DNA of 64,000 nucleotides from Clostridiales bacterium FE2011 (GCA_017569305.1 CP069418.1:2294001-2358000), one strand, 5' to 3'. Positions 40,341 through 49,560 are shown, numbered from the stretch's first letter. Made by a program: numbers and translations. The notes: a model not told the origin generated them from the sequence alone.

Positions 40341-43300
40341 TCTGAAGAATGATATTGAAAAAACGCTGCAGGCACATTGTCCTGAACCGCCGGAAGGTTT
40401 TGCGGAAAGAATGGACAACAAGGCGATCAGCCTGATGCAGAAGAGACAAAACCAGAATGTGAATAAGGGAAGATCCAGGTACCGCCTGCCTGTGCTTGCG
40501 GTGGCAGCAGCGCTGGTGCTGTGCTTCGTGACCGCGGCTTCCCGGGATCTGATTATCCGGCCGGACGCCATCCGGGCGCGGGAAACCGCTACGCCCCTGG
40601 TGACGGTGCTGTCCGAAGGCCATGGAGAGGTAACAGAGGGTGAGGGATTATCGCAGGAAGCGATAGAGGCACTGGAAGTGAATTTCCCGGGAGTGGCTGA
40701 CAAGCTGAAACCGGTGAATCTCAGCTGTGAAAAGCAGGGAATCCGGATGAATGTGATCTCCGCCCTGGTGGAAGATGATAAATCCTGGGTTGTCTATTCC
40801 CTCCAGGATCTGGAAGGAGATCGGATTTCCCGGTTTGCTGGTATGGATGTTGATCTTCTGGGCTTCGTCGGGGATGTTCCGGGATATTACTGCTATCTGG
40901 AATATAAACAGGAGGATCACAAGGTTACCTGTGTGCATTATGAAGAATATGATGAACCATATCATCCTGTGGACAATCATTTTGCCTTCAAGGTTGAAGA
41001 TATAGGCAGAGAGCAGGTTGTAAAGATCGATATCCTTCCTTTCCTGAAACAATACGCAAAAACATCAGAAGGTGTAAAAGCGCCTGAAGATGCCTCTGTT
41101 TACAGCACTCAGGGGGATGTCAAATATGCATGGAGCGTGAAGGTTCTGGAGGATACCGATCCGCTGAATGTGAGCCTGTATAAAGATATTTATCTGACCG
41201 GAATCGGCTGGATTGATGACCAGCTGCATGTGCGGATTCAGGACCGTCAGCAGGAGAAAATCACAATCGGCTCTATGTCAGTTTATCCTGTGTTCCTTTC
41301 TGCTGCGGGATACTTCTCTGAGACAGGCAAGCAGTGTGAAATGGATCAGGTGGAGTGGAGCTCTGCCGGCGATGAACGCAAGGATCTGAAAGAGTATATA
41401 TTCGATGTTCGTCCGGATGAAGTGGATAAGATGGAGCTCGCGGCCTGGGCTGATGACACTGTGGATGTAACAAGGGATGTGTGGGAGGTTCAGATTCCGG
41501 CTGATTCCATTCTGGCGGAAACCGAAAACCCGGCGGCTACTGTAAACGCAGTTGTTGAGAACGAATCAGACGTACAAATTAAGGCAACCCTGTGGGCATT
41601 CTTTACGGACTGGGTTGGGCAGAATACAAATTACATGCTGCTGGTGTGCGCGGATGAGTGGAAGGATCGTCAATCCGATCCGGAACAGGCCGCAAGGGAA
41701 CTCATGGCATCCCGTAAACCGGACGGGTATATCATCAACAGTATTTCCGGAAAGGATAACGATCCAGTCCGTACGGTTGATTTGACTGTACAGTGGGATG
41801 CGGGTACATACAGCAGGCATGAAATACCTTTCAGACTGCAGCAGATTACTCCGGCGATGGAAGCCTACCGCGTTGATCCGGAGGGCTTTGGAAACGGAAC
41901 GGCTGCTGAACCAGTACCGGAAAATGAACTGGTTCTCCTGACAGAGGAGGAGATTATCCGGAAAGAAATCAGTTATCAGGAATTTTCCTACGATGATCTG
42001 ATTCCGATCAACCTGAGCATGGAAAAGCAGGGAATCCGGATGGAGGTCATTTCCGGCTGTGTAAAGGGACAGGATCTCTATATTCTCTGCTCACTTCAGG
42101 ACCTTGAGGGAAGATATGACGGACTTGATATGGAGATCGAGCAGCTGTTCAAACCTGACGTTCTTCGTATGGGGTATTCAAGGCCATACAGCAATTATGC
42201 TGAAAACAAAAGCTTCTGGCTCTTCCATACAGAAGAGTTTGCCCAGTATCAGGCTGAGGACGGCACCATTCCGTTTGGAATAGATATGGTTAGATTTGAA
42301 AAAGACGAAAGCTTTGACATGCTGCCTTTCCTGGAGAAGTACGGAAAGGAAACAGAGGGAGTAAATGCACCTGAAAATGCCAGGACGTTAGGAGACAAGG
42401 AATCCGCAGAAGACCTGAAGGTTCTGGACTATACTAATCCGCTGGATGTCCCCCTTACGGAAACCGCAAAGCTGGCCGGAATCGGCTGGATAGACAATCA
42501 GCTGCATATCCAGCTGCATACTGCCACGGAAAATATCCATACAGAAGGCGGCACCTCATTTCCGGCAACAAGCGTACAAGTTTATGACCCCTTCTCCAGC
42601 CAATCGGGTCAGGTGGTGGAATGGGATGAGAACGGTGACTGGTTCAACGATTGGTATGATTATGGGCTCGATATAAAGCCGGAGGATGTTGAACAGCGAT
42701 GGCTCACTGCTGAAGTCCGGGAAACCAAGGGCGTTGTGGACGACAACTGGGAAGTCCAGGTCCCGATTGATATGCTCCTGCCGGAAACCGGTGCGGAACC
42801 GGCAGCTCAGGAAGAAGAGAAAACAGTTGAGCCTGCTTCTGAGACACAGGCTGAACCGGCGGCAGAAAACAAACCGGCCTTTGACGCGGAACAGTACTAT
42901 CTGGATAATCAGCTGTGGGGGTATATTTACAGCTGGGCCGGCGGCGACGTGAACGGGATGCTGACCTACAGCACTTCCGAATGGAAAAGAAATACGGAAG
43001 ATCCCAAGGCCTACCTGTCTGGGATGCTGGAGAACGGACTGCCCAAGGGCATCCGGATCGACAGTATATCGGGAACCAGTGCGGATTCTGAACGGACGGC
43101 AGTTTGTACAGTACAGACGGACCGGGACGGTACGGAGGAATACGCGAAGTATAACCTGATCATCAAGCGTGAAAAACGGGGAGTATATTACATCGACTCC
43201 GGCAGCCTGGGAAGCCGTGAGCCCGCTGAGAAAGACCCGGAAGCAGAGATGATCTCCCTTTCGGACGAGTCGATTATCAGCCGTAAAATGGAAAGAAGCT

Positions 43301-44172
43301 TCCCGGGCATCACGGAGCAGCTGAAGCCGCTGAATATCAGCGCGGAAAAACAGGGAATCCGGCTGGAGGCTGTTTCCGCCCTGGTGCAGAAACAGGACGC
43401 ATGGTTTATCTTCTCTGTGGAGGATACGGAAAACAGGTATCCGTACGGGATCACCTATGCGACAGTCAGCGAGAACACCGGTTCGCAGTCGACTTATCTG
43501 TACAGCAATTTGCTGTACAGCAACCAGGTAGAACATAAGAATTACTTTGTTCTCTGTCCCCACTATTCCTATCCGGTCAGCACCGTGGATCGTGATGTCC
43601 TGCTGAGAATGACAGGCGCGAACGCCGAGGAAGACAGGGTCTGGCTGGATATGAATGCCCTGATCAGACAGTACGGGCAGACAGTGGAAGGAATCGCTGC
43701 GCCGGAGAATACGATCAACTTTATGAGCAAAACATCGGAGGACATGTCAGGATTGAAGGTGCTGGATTATTCCCAGCCGCTGAATATTCCTGTGTGTGAA
43801 CCGCTGACCCTGACGGGTATCGGCTGGATTGACGGGAAACTGCATGTTCAGTTCTATCAACGGGATATTGATAAGTACATCAGTTTCCTGGGATTTGAAC
43901 AATATATACCCGGAGAAAAGGATGTTTATACGTGGTACCTCAATAGCATTTGGTATCATTGGGAAGACGTGAACGGGGGATGGTGGACGGAATATGTGAT
44001 TGACTCCTTTGCTCCGGACGACGTGGACCGGGTGTGCCTGGAGACAGAGATCCAGCAGAGCAGGAACATGGATATCCGGGATAACATGCTGGCGGTTAAA
44101 ATACCCTTCTCCTCCATCTGGGTCGGGGACGAAGCCGGACAGACCTGGTCGAACGCCGCACCCAAAGAGTAA
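40327..44172 (+). CDS. Giant ECF-sigma partner with repeated ectodomain
   Basis: A 1281-residue protein: cytoplasmic N-terminus of about 52 residues, one span at about 53-71 (YRLPVLAVAAALVLCFVTA), and an ectodomain with three tandem sets of the same modules as 34983: NLSCEKQGIRMNVISALV, LKVLDYTNPLDVPL, GIGWIDNQLHIQLH, and intervening FxDWVGQNTNYMLLVCADEW units. It lacks the LRR tail of its neighbour. It starts within the sigma gene. Module sharing shows recent duplication; the ligand and mechanism are unknown. Confidence 0.72.
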   Translation: MLKNDLKNDIEKTLQAHCPEPPEGFAERMDNKAISLMQKRQNQNVNKGRSRYRLPVLAVAAALVLCFVTAASRDLIIRPDAIRARETATPLVTVLSEGHGEVTEGEGLSQEAIEALEVNFPGVADKLKPVNLSCEKQGIRMNVISALVEDDKSWVVYSLQDLEGDRISRFAGMDVDLLGFVGDVPGYYCYLEYKQEDHKVTCVHYEEYDEPYHPVDNHFAFKVEDIGREQVVKIDILPFLKQYAKTSEGVKAPEDASVYSTQGDVKYAWSVKVLEDTDPLNVSLYKDIYLTGIGWIDDQLHVRIQDRQQEKITIGSMSVYPVFLSAAGYFSETGKQCEMDQVEWSSAGDERKDLKEYIFDVRPDEVDKMELAAWADDTVDVTRDVWEVQIPADSILAETENPAATVNAVVENESDVQIKATLWAFFTDWVGQNTNYMLLVCADEWKDRQSDPEQAARELMASRKPDGYIINSISGKDNDPVRTVDLTVQWDAGTYSRHEIPFRLQQITPAMEAYRVDPEGFGNGTAAEPVPENELVLLTEEEIIRKEISYQEFSYDDLIPINLSMEKQGIRMEVISGCVKGQDLYILCSLQDLEGRYDGLDMEIEQLFKPDVLRMGYSRPYSNYAENKSFWLFHTEEFAQYQAEDGTIPFGIDMVRFEKDESFDMLPFLEKYGKETEGVNAPENARTLGDKESAEDLKVLDYTNPLDVPLTETAKLAGIGWIDNQLHIQLHTATENIHTEGGTSFPATSVQVYDPFSSQSGQVVEWDENGDWFNDWYDYGLDIKPEDVEQRWLTAEVRETKGVVDDNWEVQVPIDMLLPETGAEPAAQEEEKTVEPASETQAEPAAENKPAFDAEQYYLDNQLWGYIYSWAGGDVNGMLTYSTSEWKRNTEDPKAYLSGMLENGLPKGIRIDSISGTSADSERTAVCTVQTDRDGTEEYAKYNLIIKREKRGVYYIDSGSLGSREPAEKDPEAEMISLSDESIISRKMERSFPGITEQLKPLNISAEKQGIRLEAVSALVQKQDAWFIFSVEDTENRYPYGITYATVSENTGSQSTYLYSNLLYSNQVEHKNYFVLCPHYSYPVSTVDRDVLLRMTGANAEEDRVWLDMNALIRQYGQTVEGIAAPENTINFMSKTSEDMSGLKVLDYSQPLNIPVCEPLTLTGIGWIDGKLHVQFYQRDIDKYISFLGFEQYIPGEKDVYTWYLNSIWYHWEDVNGGWWTEYVIDSFAPDDVDRVCLETEIQQSRNMDIRDNMLAVKIPFSSIWVGDEAGQTWSNAAPKE

Positions 44173-44185
44173 ACAGAACACTTAT

Positions 44186-44222
44186 CCCGGAACCGGGGAG
44201 GGCTTCTCCCCGGTTTTCTTGT
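44186..44222 (+). terminator. Rho-independent terminator
   Basis: AACCGGGGAGGGCTTCTCCCCGGTT followed by TTCTTGTT. Confidence 0.7.
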
Positions 44223-44281
44223 TGTTCCTCCGGTTCCGTGATATGATGAACACAATCAAAAAACGGTGAGGATTGCGGGAA

Positions 44282-44857
44282 ATGCAGCAGATGATTGACG
44301 CGGCCAAAGAATATATCCGGGAACTGTTCGCGGAGAACGCGGACGGTCACGGGCTGGAGCATGCCTTGCGGGTTTACCGCAATGCCATCCTGATCGCCGA
44401 AACGGAGCCGGGGGCGGATAAACAGATTGTGGCGCTGGGCGCTCTGCTCCATGACGCGGATGACCATAAGCTGTTCCATACGGAGAATAATGCCAATGCC
44501 CGGCGCTTCCTGGAGGCACAGGGCGTGGGGCAGGAAACCGCGGACCGGATCTGCGAGGCCATCAACGCGGTGTCCTTCAGCCAGAATAAGGGAAAACGCC
44601 CCGGGACAATTGAGGGACAGATCATCCAGGACGCGGACCGGCTGGACGCCATCGGCGCGGTGGGCATCGCCCGCACCTTTGCCTACGGCGGCAAGCACGG
44701 CCGGACGCCGGAAGGCTCCATATCCCACTTCCACGAGAAACTCCTCCTGCTCAGGGACCTGATGAACACGCAGAAGGCAAAGGAGCTGGCGGAGGAACGC
44801 CACGCCTTCATGGAGCAGTTCCTTCAGGAATGGGATCGGGAACTGGGAGAAAAATGA
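44282..44857 (+). CDS. HD-domain phosphohydrolase (YedJ-like)
   Basis: A 191-residue protein with HGLEHALRVYRNAILIAE, ALLHDADDHKLF (His-Asp pair) and IIQDADRLDAIGAVGIART, the signature of the YedJ/YpgQ group of metal-dependent phosphohydrolases that act on nucleotides. ATG at 44282 is preferred, with a weak CGGGA site; a TTG nine bases upstream is possible. It is a single gene followed by the manganese riboswitch leader. Confidence 0.85.
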   Translation: MQQMIDAAKEYIRELFAENADGHGLEHALRVYRNAILIAETEPGADKQIVALGALLHDADDHKLFHTENNANARRFLEAQGVGQETADRICEAINAVSFSQNKGKRPGTIEGQIIQDADRLDAIGAVGIARTFAYGGKHGRTPEGSISHFHEKLLLLRDLMNTQKAKELAEERHAFMEQFLQEWDRELGEK

Positions 44858-44954
44858 GGATGAATGCCGATTGTTAGAAACGACTAATATCAATTGATCC
44901 AAAAAACAAAAAAGCATGATATTGCGTTGCATATAAACGTTTCAAACATTAGAA

Positions 44955-44984
44955 TTGACTAACCGCAAATCCCGCTCCTACAAT
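44955..44984 (+). promoter_or_regulatory. Sigma-A promoter of the mntP leader
   Basis: TTGACT (44955-44960), 18-base spacer, TACAAT (44979-44984), just upstream of the riboswitch. Confidence 0.6.
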
Positions 44985-44987
44985 GGG

Positions 44988-45110
44988 TTACGACCCATGA
45001 GGGAGTAGCAAGCGTGAATGCGCAGCAAGTCAACATACTGGCCTTCAGGCCTGGCTTGCTTTAATATGCGAGACTCATGTATAACTGCGAAGCTATACAT
45101 GTGTTGTCTC
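44988..45110 (+). ncRNA. yybP-ykoY manganese riboswitch
   Basis: The leader contains the family's GGGAGTAGCAAGC box, pairing with GCTTGCT downstream, GTCAACATACTGGCC, and the ATGCGAGACTC box. It precedes mntP, the manganese exporter, the usual partner. Mn2+ binding would prevent the terminator and turn on export. Boxes are seen; ligand and mechanism are established for the family. Confidence 0.82.
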
Positions 45111-45116
45111 GAAGAC

Positions 45117-45154
45117 AGTCAGGTATGGATTCGCCGTACCTGACTGTTTTATTG
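45117..45154 (+). terminator. Riboswitch-controlled terminator
   Basis: CAGTCAGGTATGG-ATTCGC-CGTACCTGACTG followed by TTTTATT, 12 bases before the mntP start. Confidence 0.75.
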
Positions 45155-45166
45155 GGGGGAACGGAA

Positions 45167-45763
45167 TTGCAGTTCAATTTCTTATTCGTGCTCAACAGTA
45201 TCCTGTTCGGCGTCGGCCTGGCGATGGACGCGTTTTCAGTCTCCATTGCCAACGGGCTGAACGAGCCGAAAATGCCGGCGAAGCGGGTGCTGCTGATTGC
45301 CGGAACCTTCGGCCTCTTCCAGACGGTAATGCCCCTGGCGGGCTGGCTGTGCGTGCATTCCATTGCTGAAGCTTTCCAGGCCTTTCAGCCCTTTATTCCC
45401 TGGATTGCGCTGGCACTGCTGCTGTTTATCGGCATCAAGATGATCCTGGAGGGCCGGAAGGAAGAAACGGACAAGGCTGAAGAGGAAGAGACCAGACTGC
45501 TTCACGGCGGCGCCCTGCTGGTGCAGGGAATTGCCACTTCCATTGACGCGCTGTCCGTCGGTTTTACCATTGCGGAATATACCTGGGTGTTTGCCTTGAT
45601 TGAATCGGTGATTATCGGCCTGGTGACCTTCGGCATATGCATTGCGGGGGTCAAGCTGGGCAAGACGGTCGGTATGAAACTGGCCGGAAAGGCTTCCATC
45701 TTCGGCGGGATTATCCTGATTCTGATCGGCTTGGAAATATTCATTACCGGCGTATGTAAATAA
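45167..45763 (+). CDS. mntP: Manganese exporter MntP
   Basis: A 198-residue, six-span protein of the DUF204/MntP family: FGVGLAMDAFSVSIANGL in span 1 and VQGIATSIDALSVGFTIAEY in span 4, each carrying the conserved Asp-Ala pair that binds Mn2+. The start is TTG at 45167 with GGGGGGA seven bases upstream; upstream codons overlap the riboswitch terminator. It exports excess Mn2+ under control of the upstream riboswitch. The TAA stop abuts a heptamer array. Confidence 0.92.
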   Translation: MQFNFLFVLNSILFGVGLAMDAFSVSIANGLNEPKMPAKRVLLIAGTFGLFQTVMPLAGWLCVHSIAEAFQAFQPFIPWIALALLLFIGIKMILEGRKEETDKAEEEETRLLHGGALLVQGIATSIDALSVGFTIAEYTWVFALIESVIIGLVTFGICIAGVKLGKTVGMKLAGKASIFGGIILILIGLEIFITGVCK

Positions 45764-45794
45764 TTCATAATTCAGAATTCAGAATTCAGAATTT
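45762..45794. repeat. Heptamer array, AATTCAT/AATTCAG family
   Basis: AATTCAT, then AATTCAG three times, immediately after the mntP stop. Confidence 0.85.
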
Positions 45795-45879
45795 ATAGTG
45801 ATTCTGCTGGCCATATTTTTCTTGACTGATCGAAATACTGCAAAGCGAAGAAGTTATCTCCAGTAACGGAGGAGTAAAC

Positions 45880-46434
45880 ATGGAAACAACGTGGAATGTG
45901 CAGCTGATCCGGTGCAGGCGGAGGTCTGTGGGGATCCGGATTGAGGGGACGGGGGAGATCATCGTCCGTGCGCCGCTGCGCATGCCGGAGACGGAAATCC
46001 GGAAGGTACTGGAAAGCAAGCGGAGCTGGATTGAGAAAACGCTGCAGAAGATCAAAGCCCGGGCACAGGAACCGAAGCTGACGGAGGAAGAACTGTCCGC
46101 GCTGGTGAAACAGGCGAAAAAAGTGATCCCTCCCCGGGTGGCGGAACGGGCCAGGCAGATCGGCGTGACCTACGGGCGGATTGCGATCAGGAAACAGAAA
46201 AGCCTCTGGGGCAGCTGCTCTGCAAAGGGAAACCTGAACTTCAACTGCCTGCTGATGCTCTGCCCGGAGGACGTGCTGGATTATGTGATTGTGCATGAGC
46301 TGTGCCACCGGAAGGAACTGAACCACTCCGTCAGGTTCTGGACAGAGGTGGCGCGGATCCTGCCGGACTACAAGCAGCCGCTGAAGTGGCTGAAGAACGA
46401 AGGGCAGAGTATCATTGCGAGAATCAATTCATAA
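45880..46434 (+). CDS. YgjP-like (DUF45) metallopeptidase
   Basis: A 184-residue protein with the zinc-binding VIVHELCHRKELNHSVRFW signature (HExxH plus later His) and the LWGSCSAKGNLNFNCLLML segment of the YgjP/WLM group. GGAGGAG precedes the ATG. It is probably a cytosolic peptidase of unknown substrate. The last residues (Asn-Ser) and TAA stop are provided by a heptamer array. Confidence 0.85.
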   Translation: METTWNVQLIRCRRRSVGIRIEGTGEIIVRAPLRMPETEIRKVLESKRSWIEKTLQKIKARAQEPKLTEEELSALVKQAKKVIPPRVAERARQIGVTYGRIAIRKQKSLWGSCSAKGNLNFNCLLMLCPEDVLDYVIVHELCHRKELNHSVRFWTEVARILPDYKQPLKWLKNEGQSIIARINS

Positions 46435-46457
46435 TTCATAATTCACAATTCATAATT
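46426..46457. repeat. Heptamer array, AATTCAT family, at a gene end
   Basis: AATTCAT, AATTCAT, AATTCAC, AATTCAT; it encodes the stop of the YgjP-like gene. Confidence 0.85.
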
Positions 46458-46496
46458 ATATATACTCCGGATATATGGTGTAGTGAGTAAATCGCA

Positions 46497-46570
46497 GCGC
46501 TCACGTTGTCATTCCGACCGTTGTGGAGGAATCTCCTCCGGAGATGTATAGCTTCAAGCAGCAGGAACAT
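46497..46570. repeat. Dispersed GTTGTCAT...GGAATCTCCTCC element
   Basis: CTCACGTTGTCATTCCGACC, GTTGTGGAGGAATCTCCTCC, GGAGATGTATAGCTTCAAGC. Confidence 0.8.
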
Positions 46571-46712
46571 GGGAACGATGGAAACAGGCCTGATCGTTCC
46601 CTTTTTTCTTTCCTTCTGTCTTGCTTGCAAGAAAAAACCGCTTGCTTTCGTTTCTATAGTGAGAACATAATGGATAAAAGACAGAACATGAATTGAAAAG
46701 GAGATTTGCGCC

Positions 46713-48230
46713 ATGTTACGCACCGTTCTTTTCCGCCGCATGATCACTGTCCTGCTTCTGCTTGCCATACTGGTTTTTGCCTGCTCCTCCGCTTCCGCCA
46801 ACAACTGGGGACTGAGTAAGGGCAGACTGCTGAACGCCGTTTCGGCGGATCACACCTGGGATGATTATTCCACTACCGGAGGCGGAGTCCAGGCCGGGGA
46901 TTATGCCGTGCTGCACGCCCGGTACCATAACGCGCTGTTTTTTGCGGACAGTGAAAAACAGCTTCATGTGTACACAAAGGCGGTTTACCAGCCGGAGGAT
47001 AAGGCGAAGGGCTTGAAGCTTACCATGAAGAACGGAATCCTGACCCTCTCCTATGGCGATGCTGAGGTCTACCGCTTCTCCGACGGGAATGGGGACGAGG
47101 ATCTGGATCTGCTGGAAGCGAAGATCGGGGACTTCCGGGTCTGGCGGGATGACAAGGGCTACAGCTATTACGCGGAGGACAAGGACGGCCGGGTAGTCTT
47201 CAATGGCTGGAATCCGTTATCCGAATTCAACATCCGCCTGTTTCCCCGCTCGACAGCAGAGATCCGGCGGATCAACCTGCTGACTGCCTACATGGGGGAT
47301 ACCCACGAACTGTCTTCCGGTTATCCGATCAATCCGGGTAAAAAGGGAACGGCTCCGGTGTATGCCGCGCCTTTCGGCAAGAGCGCCTGGCGTGCCGCCA
47401 AGGGCAAAGCCGCTGTGGGCCTGAAGGGAGAAATCCTGTCCCTGATGGACTGGAGGAATAATGACGGCGAGACCTATACCCTGGTTCGGTACGACGTCAG
47501 TGAGCGTACCCAGCGGGTCGGCTGGGTCCTGAGCCGTGAACTGGGACGGGAGGAAAAACAACAGCAGGAGCACGATCCCCTGTATGATTTCTGCCAGGTG
47601 GATGTGTGGGCGATTGCGGATACCTACCTGACCGATGATCCGGATGTGAGCCAGTTCAGGCAGTTCGAGGTACCGAAGGAAACCTGTTTCACCTGCCTGG
47701 GAACATACAAGGGATATGCCTATGTGGAGGCGGAAGTCAATAAAAAAGGCAAGTTCACGGACGGCGGAGCCATTGTCTGGGGATTTGTACCCCTGCGGGA
47801 CCTGGAGATCATGGATCCCGGAGAGGAACAGCCGGAGGTTATGAAGAAGCTGATTGGTACATGGTCTTTTGATGCGGGTGGATCCTTCGGCCCGGATGTG
47901 ATCAGCTTTGCGGAGGACGGCACCTTTACCTCGAACCTGGTGGATCGGGTACATGACCTGAAGGGAAAAGAGCTGGACAGTTATAATATCAGCGGCACCT
48001 GGAAGGTGATTGCCTACAGACCCCGGTGGAACCTGTTCTGGGATGAACCGGGATATGCGCTGCTCTGCGTCGGGAATCATGGGCGCGTCAGCCTCAACGG
48101 TCTGTCCTTTGACGGAGAAGGCTTCGGCCTGACCGGCGGTGAGGGCGGCGGTGGATATGTTCCCGCTGACCCGGAACTGCTGGAAAACCCGGATTATGTT
48201 GGATATAACGAGTTCGACGCTAACGGCTGA
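46713..48230 (+). CDS. Large secreted protein, unknown function
   Basis: A 505-residue exported protein with signal peptide (MITVLLLLAILVFACSSASA, about residues 10-29). A beta-rich N-terminal domain (about 30-190) is followed by an SH3-like segment (about 205-290, ending VGWVLSRELG) and a C-terminal domain with IGTWSFDAGGSFGPDVISF and ISGTWKVIAYRP, which resembles lipocalin-like sheets. AAGGAGA precedes the ATG. It is probably cell-surface associated; function was not recognised. Confidence 0.6.
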   Translation: MLRTVLFRRMITVLLLLAILVFACSSASANNWGLSKGRLLNAVSADHTWDDYSTTGGGVQAGDYAVLHARYHNALFFADSEKQLHVYTKAVYQPEDKAKGLKLTMKNGILTLSYGDAEVYRFSDGNGDEDLDLLEAKIGDFRVWRDDKGYSYYAEDKDGRVVFNGWNPLSEFNIRLFPRSTAEIRRINLLTAYMGDTHELSSGYPINPGKKGTAPVYAAPFGKSAWRAAKGKAAVGLKGEILSLMDWRNNDGETYTLVRYDVSERTQRVGWVLSRELGREEKQQQEHDPLYDFCQVDVWAIADTYLTDDPDVSQFRQFEVPKETCFTCLGTYKGYAYVEAEVNKKGKFTDGGAIVWGFVPLRDLEIMDPGEEQPEVMKKLIGTWSFDAGGSFGPDVISFAEDGTFTSNLVDRVHDLKGKELDSYNISGTWKVIAYRPRWNLFWDEPGYALLCVGNHGRVSLNGLSFDGEGFGLTGGEGGGGYVPADPELLENPDYVGYNEFDANG

Positions 48231-48247
48231 AAATGCCCGGGAATGTG

Positions 48248-48278
48248 AAAACCGCCGCGGTTTGCGGCGGTTTTTCGT
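48248..48278 (+). terminator. Rho-independent terminator
   Basis: AAAACCGCCGCGGTTTGCGGCGGTTTTT. Confidence 0.8.
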
Positions 48279-48342
48279 TGTGTGGCTGGTGGGTTTATGG
48301 TAACATTGTCTTCGCAATCAAAGGATACCGGGGGAAGAACAG

Positions 48343-48588
48343 ATGCTGAAGGATATACTGTCTGTGTTTGGCGGGGCAATGGGACTGATTCTCCGCTTTA
48401 TCCTGCTTCTCGGCCTGGGCGCGGGCGTGTTTTACTGCGCCGTGACCATGTTCTTTTACCCCATCTTCTGGGAAGGGCTGAAGCGCCTGGCTATTGCCGC
48501 GGCCTGTGTGGGCGGCATTATCCTGGTGATCCGCAGCGGCCGGGACAAGGATGACGAAGGCCCGGCGCCGGACGATTTCCGGCCGTGA
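48343..48588 (+). CDS. Small two-span membrane protein
   Basis: An 81-residue protein with two hydrophobic spans (IFLGAMGLILRFILLLGLG-like region and LAIAAACVGGIILVI) and an acidic C-terminus (DKDDEGPAPDDFRP). GGGGGAAGAA precedes the ATG. It converges on the SLOG gene. No family was recognised. Confidence 0.6.
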   Translation: MLKDILSVFGGAMGLILRFILLLGLGAGVFYCAVTMFFYPIFWEGLKRLAIAAACVGGIILVIRSGRDKDDEGPAPDDFRP

Positions 48589-49131
48589 TTATTTCAGCGT
48601 CATCACGTTGAAACTGCTGGCGTTGAATACTTTTACCCCGTGATTCAGGGCGTATTTCACCGTATAGGCGGTGCCGGTCTGGGGCTGGTTGCAGTAACTG
48701 ACACAGTAGGCTGAACCATCCACCAGCTTCCGGTCCCGCAGGAGGAATACGCCTTTTTCATATTCCTGCCGGACATAGACCACTTTGTCGCAGGCCTGGA
48801 GGATCTTTTCCTCCCGGGCGCGGAGCTCATCCGTCCAGTCCTCCCTTTCGCGCCAGGCGGGATAGGGCAGGACGGAGATGATCTTGATCTGCTGCTCCTC
48901 ATGGGCTTTCAGGTTCAGCAGGTATTCCGCGGCGAGCATGTCAAAGCCGACCGCGCCGCCTACTCCGAAATACCGGACGTTGTGATCCCGGATCAGCCGG
49001 AGCAGGATGTTGCGGGCGCGGACCATGATTTTCCGCTCCTCTCCCGGAGGGATTTTGCGGTGCCCCGTCAGGCAGCAGGTCTGTTCTTCACGAGAGAGGT
49101 TTCGGTATCTCTCGGCGTAGATGTCGGTCAT
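48589..49131 (-). CDS. SLOG-family (YpsA/DUF1273-like) protein
   Basis: A 180-residue protein with a Rossmann-like SLOG fold: TCCLTGHRKIP at the start (nucleotide-binding loop), YFGVGGAVGFDMLAAEYLL in the middle, and a late HGVKVFN. The family binds nucleotides or derivatives and often appears in stress or defence contexts; its role here is unknown. It directly abuts the preceding convergent gene. Confidence 0.8.
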   Translation of the reverse strand: MTDIYAERYRNLSREEQTCCLTGHRKIPPGEERKIMVRARNILLRLIRDHNVRYFGVGGAVGFDMLAAEYLLNLKAHEEQQIKIISVLPYPAWREREDWTDELRAREEKILQACDKVVYVRQEYEKGVFLLRDRKLVDGSAYCVSYCNQPQTGTAYTVKYALNHGVKVFNASSFNVMTLK

Positions 49132-49150
49132 ACAATGCCCCTTAAGAAAT

Positions 49151-49190
49151 AATGAATACTGAAAATTTAAGACTTAAAACTTAAAAATGG
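49151..49190. repeat. Heptamer array, ACTTAAA family
   Basis: AATGAATACTGAAAATTTAA then GACTTAAAACTTAAAAATGG. The gap 49132-49734 contains this, a dispersed element with an insert, and a short AATTCAT array; no gene was seen. Confidence 0.75.
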
Positions 49191-49560
49191 TGGAGGGATG
49201 ACTCCGTCATCCTTTGAATGAATGATCCGTAGCGCCCACGTTGTCATCTTGGGGTTCGAAACGCCCGGAAATCGAGCCAGGTGCCTCTCGTGCGTGGTGC
49301 GTGAGAACCGTGACTACGGTTCCGCGGTGCGCGCGCGATTCCAATCGATTTCAGTGGAGAACGGGGCGAAGAACCGATGGCCTCCAGTGGAGGGAATCTC
49401 ATCGGTTCTGAGGTCAACTGAAACGAGCGATCTGTCCGGGGGACAGTCGCGACGATTGAAGTTGCGGGTATCAGCCCCGGGGTAGCAAAGCGGAGTGAGC
49501 GTAGCGAACGCGTCGAAAGATCTCCCAGCCTGTTAACGTTCGGGAACGCAATCGGAACAT
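49191..49560. repeat. Dispersed element interrupted by a structured insert
   Basis: The flanks (49191-49252 and 49495-49560) match the uninterrupted copy at 53225-53362. The middle of about 240 bases (49253-49494) includes the covarying motif at 49411-49468 and CTCATCGGTTCTG. The comparison gives an empty-site/filled-site pair. Confidence 0.7.
49411..49468 (+). ncRNA. Putative structured RNA motif, copy 4
   Basis: CAACT (49415-49419) pairs with AGTTG (49460-49464) around GAAACGAGCGA, a CTGTCC/GGACAG hairpin and TCGCGACGATTGA. Confidence 0.5.
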
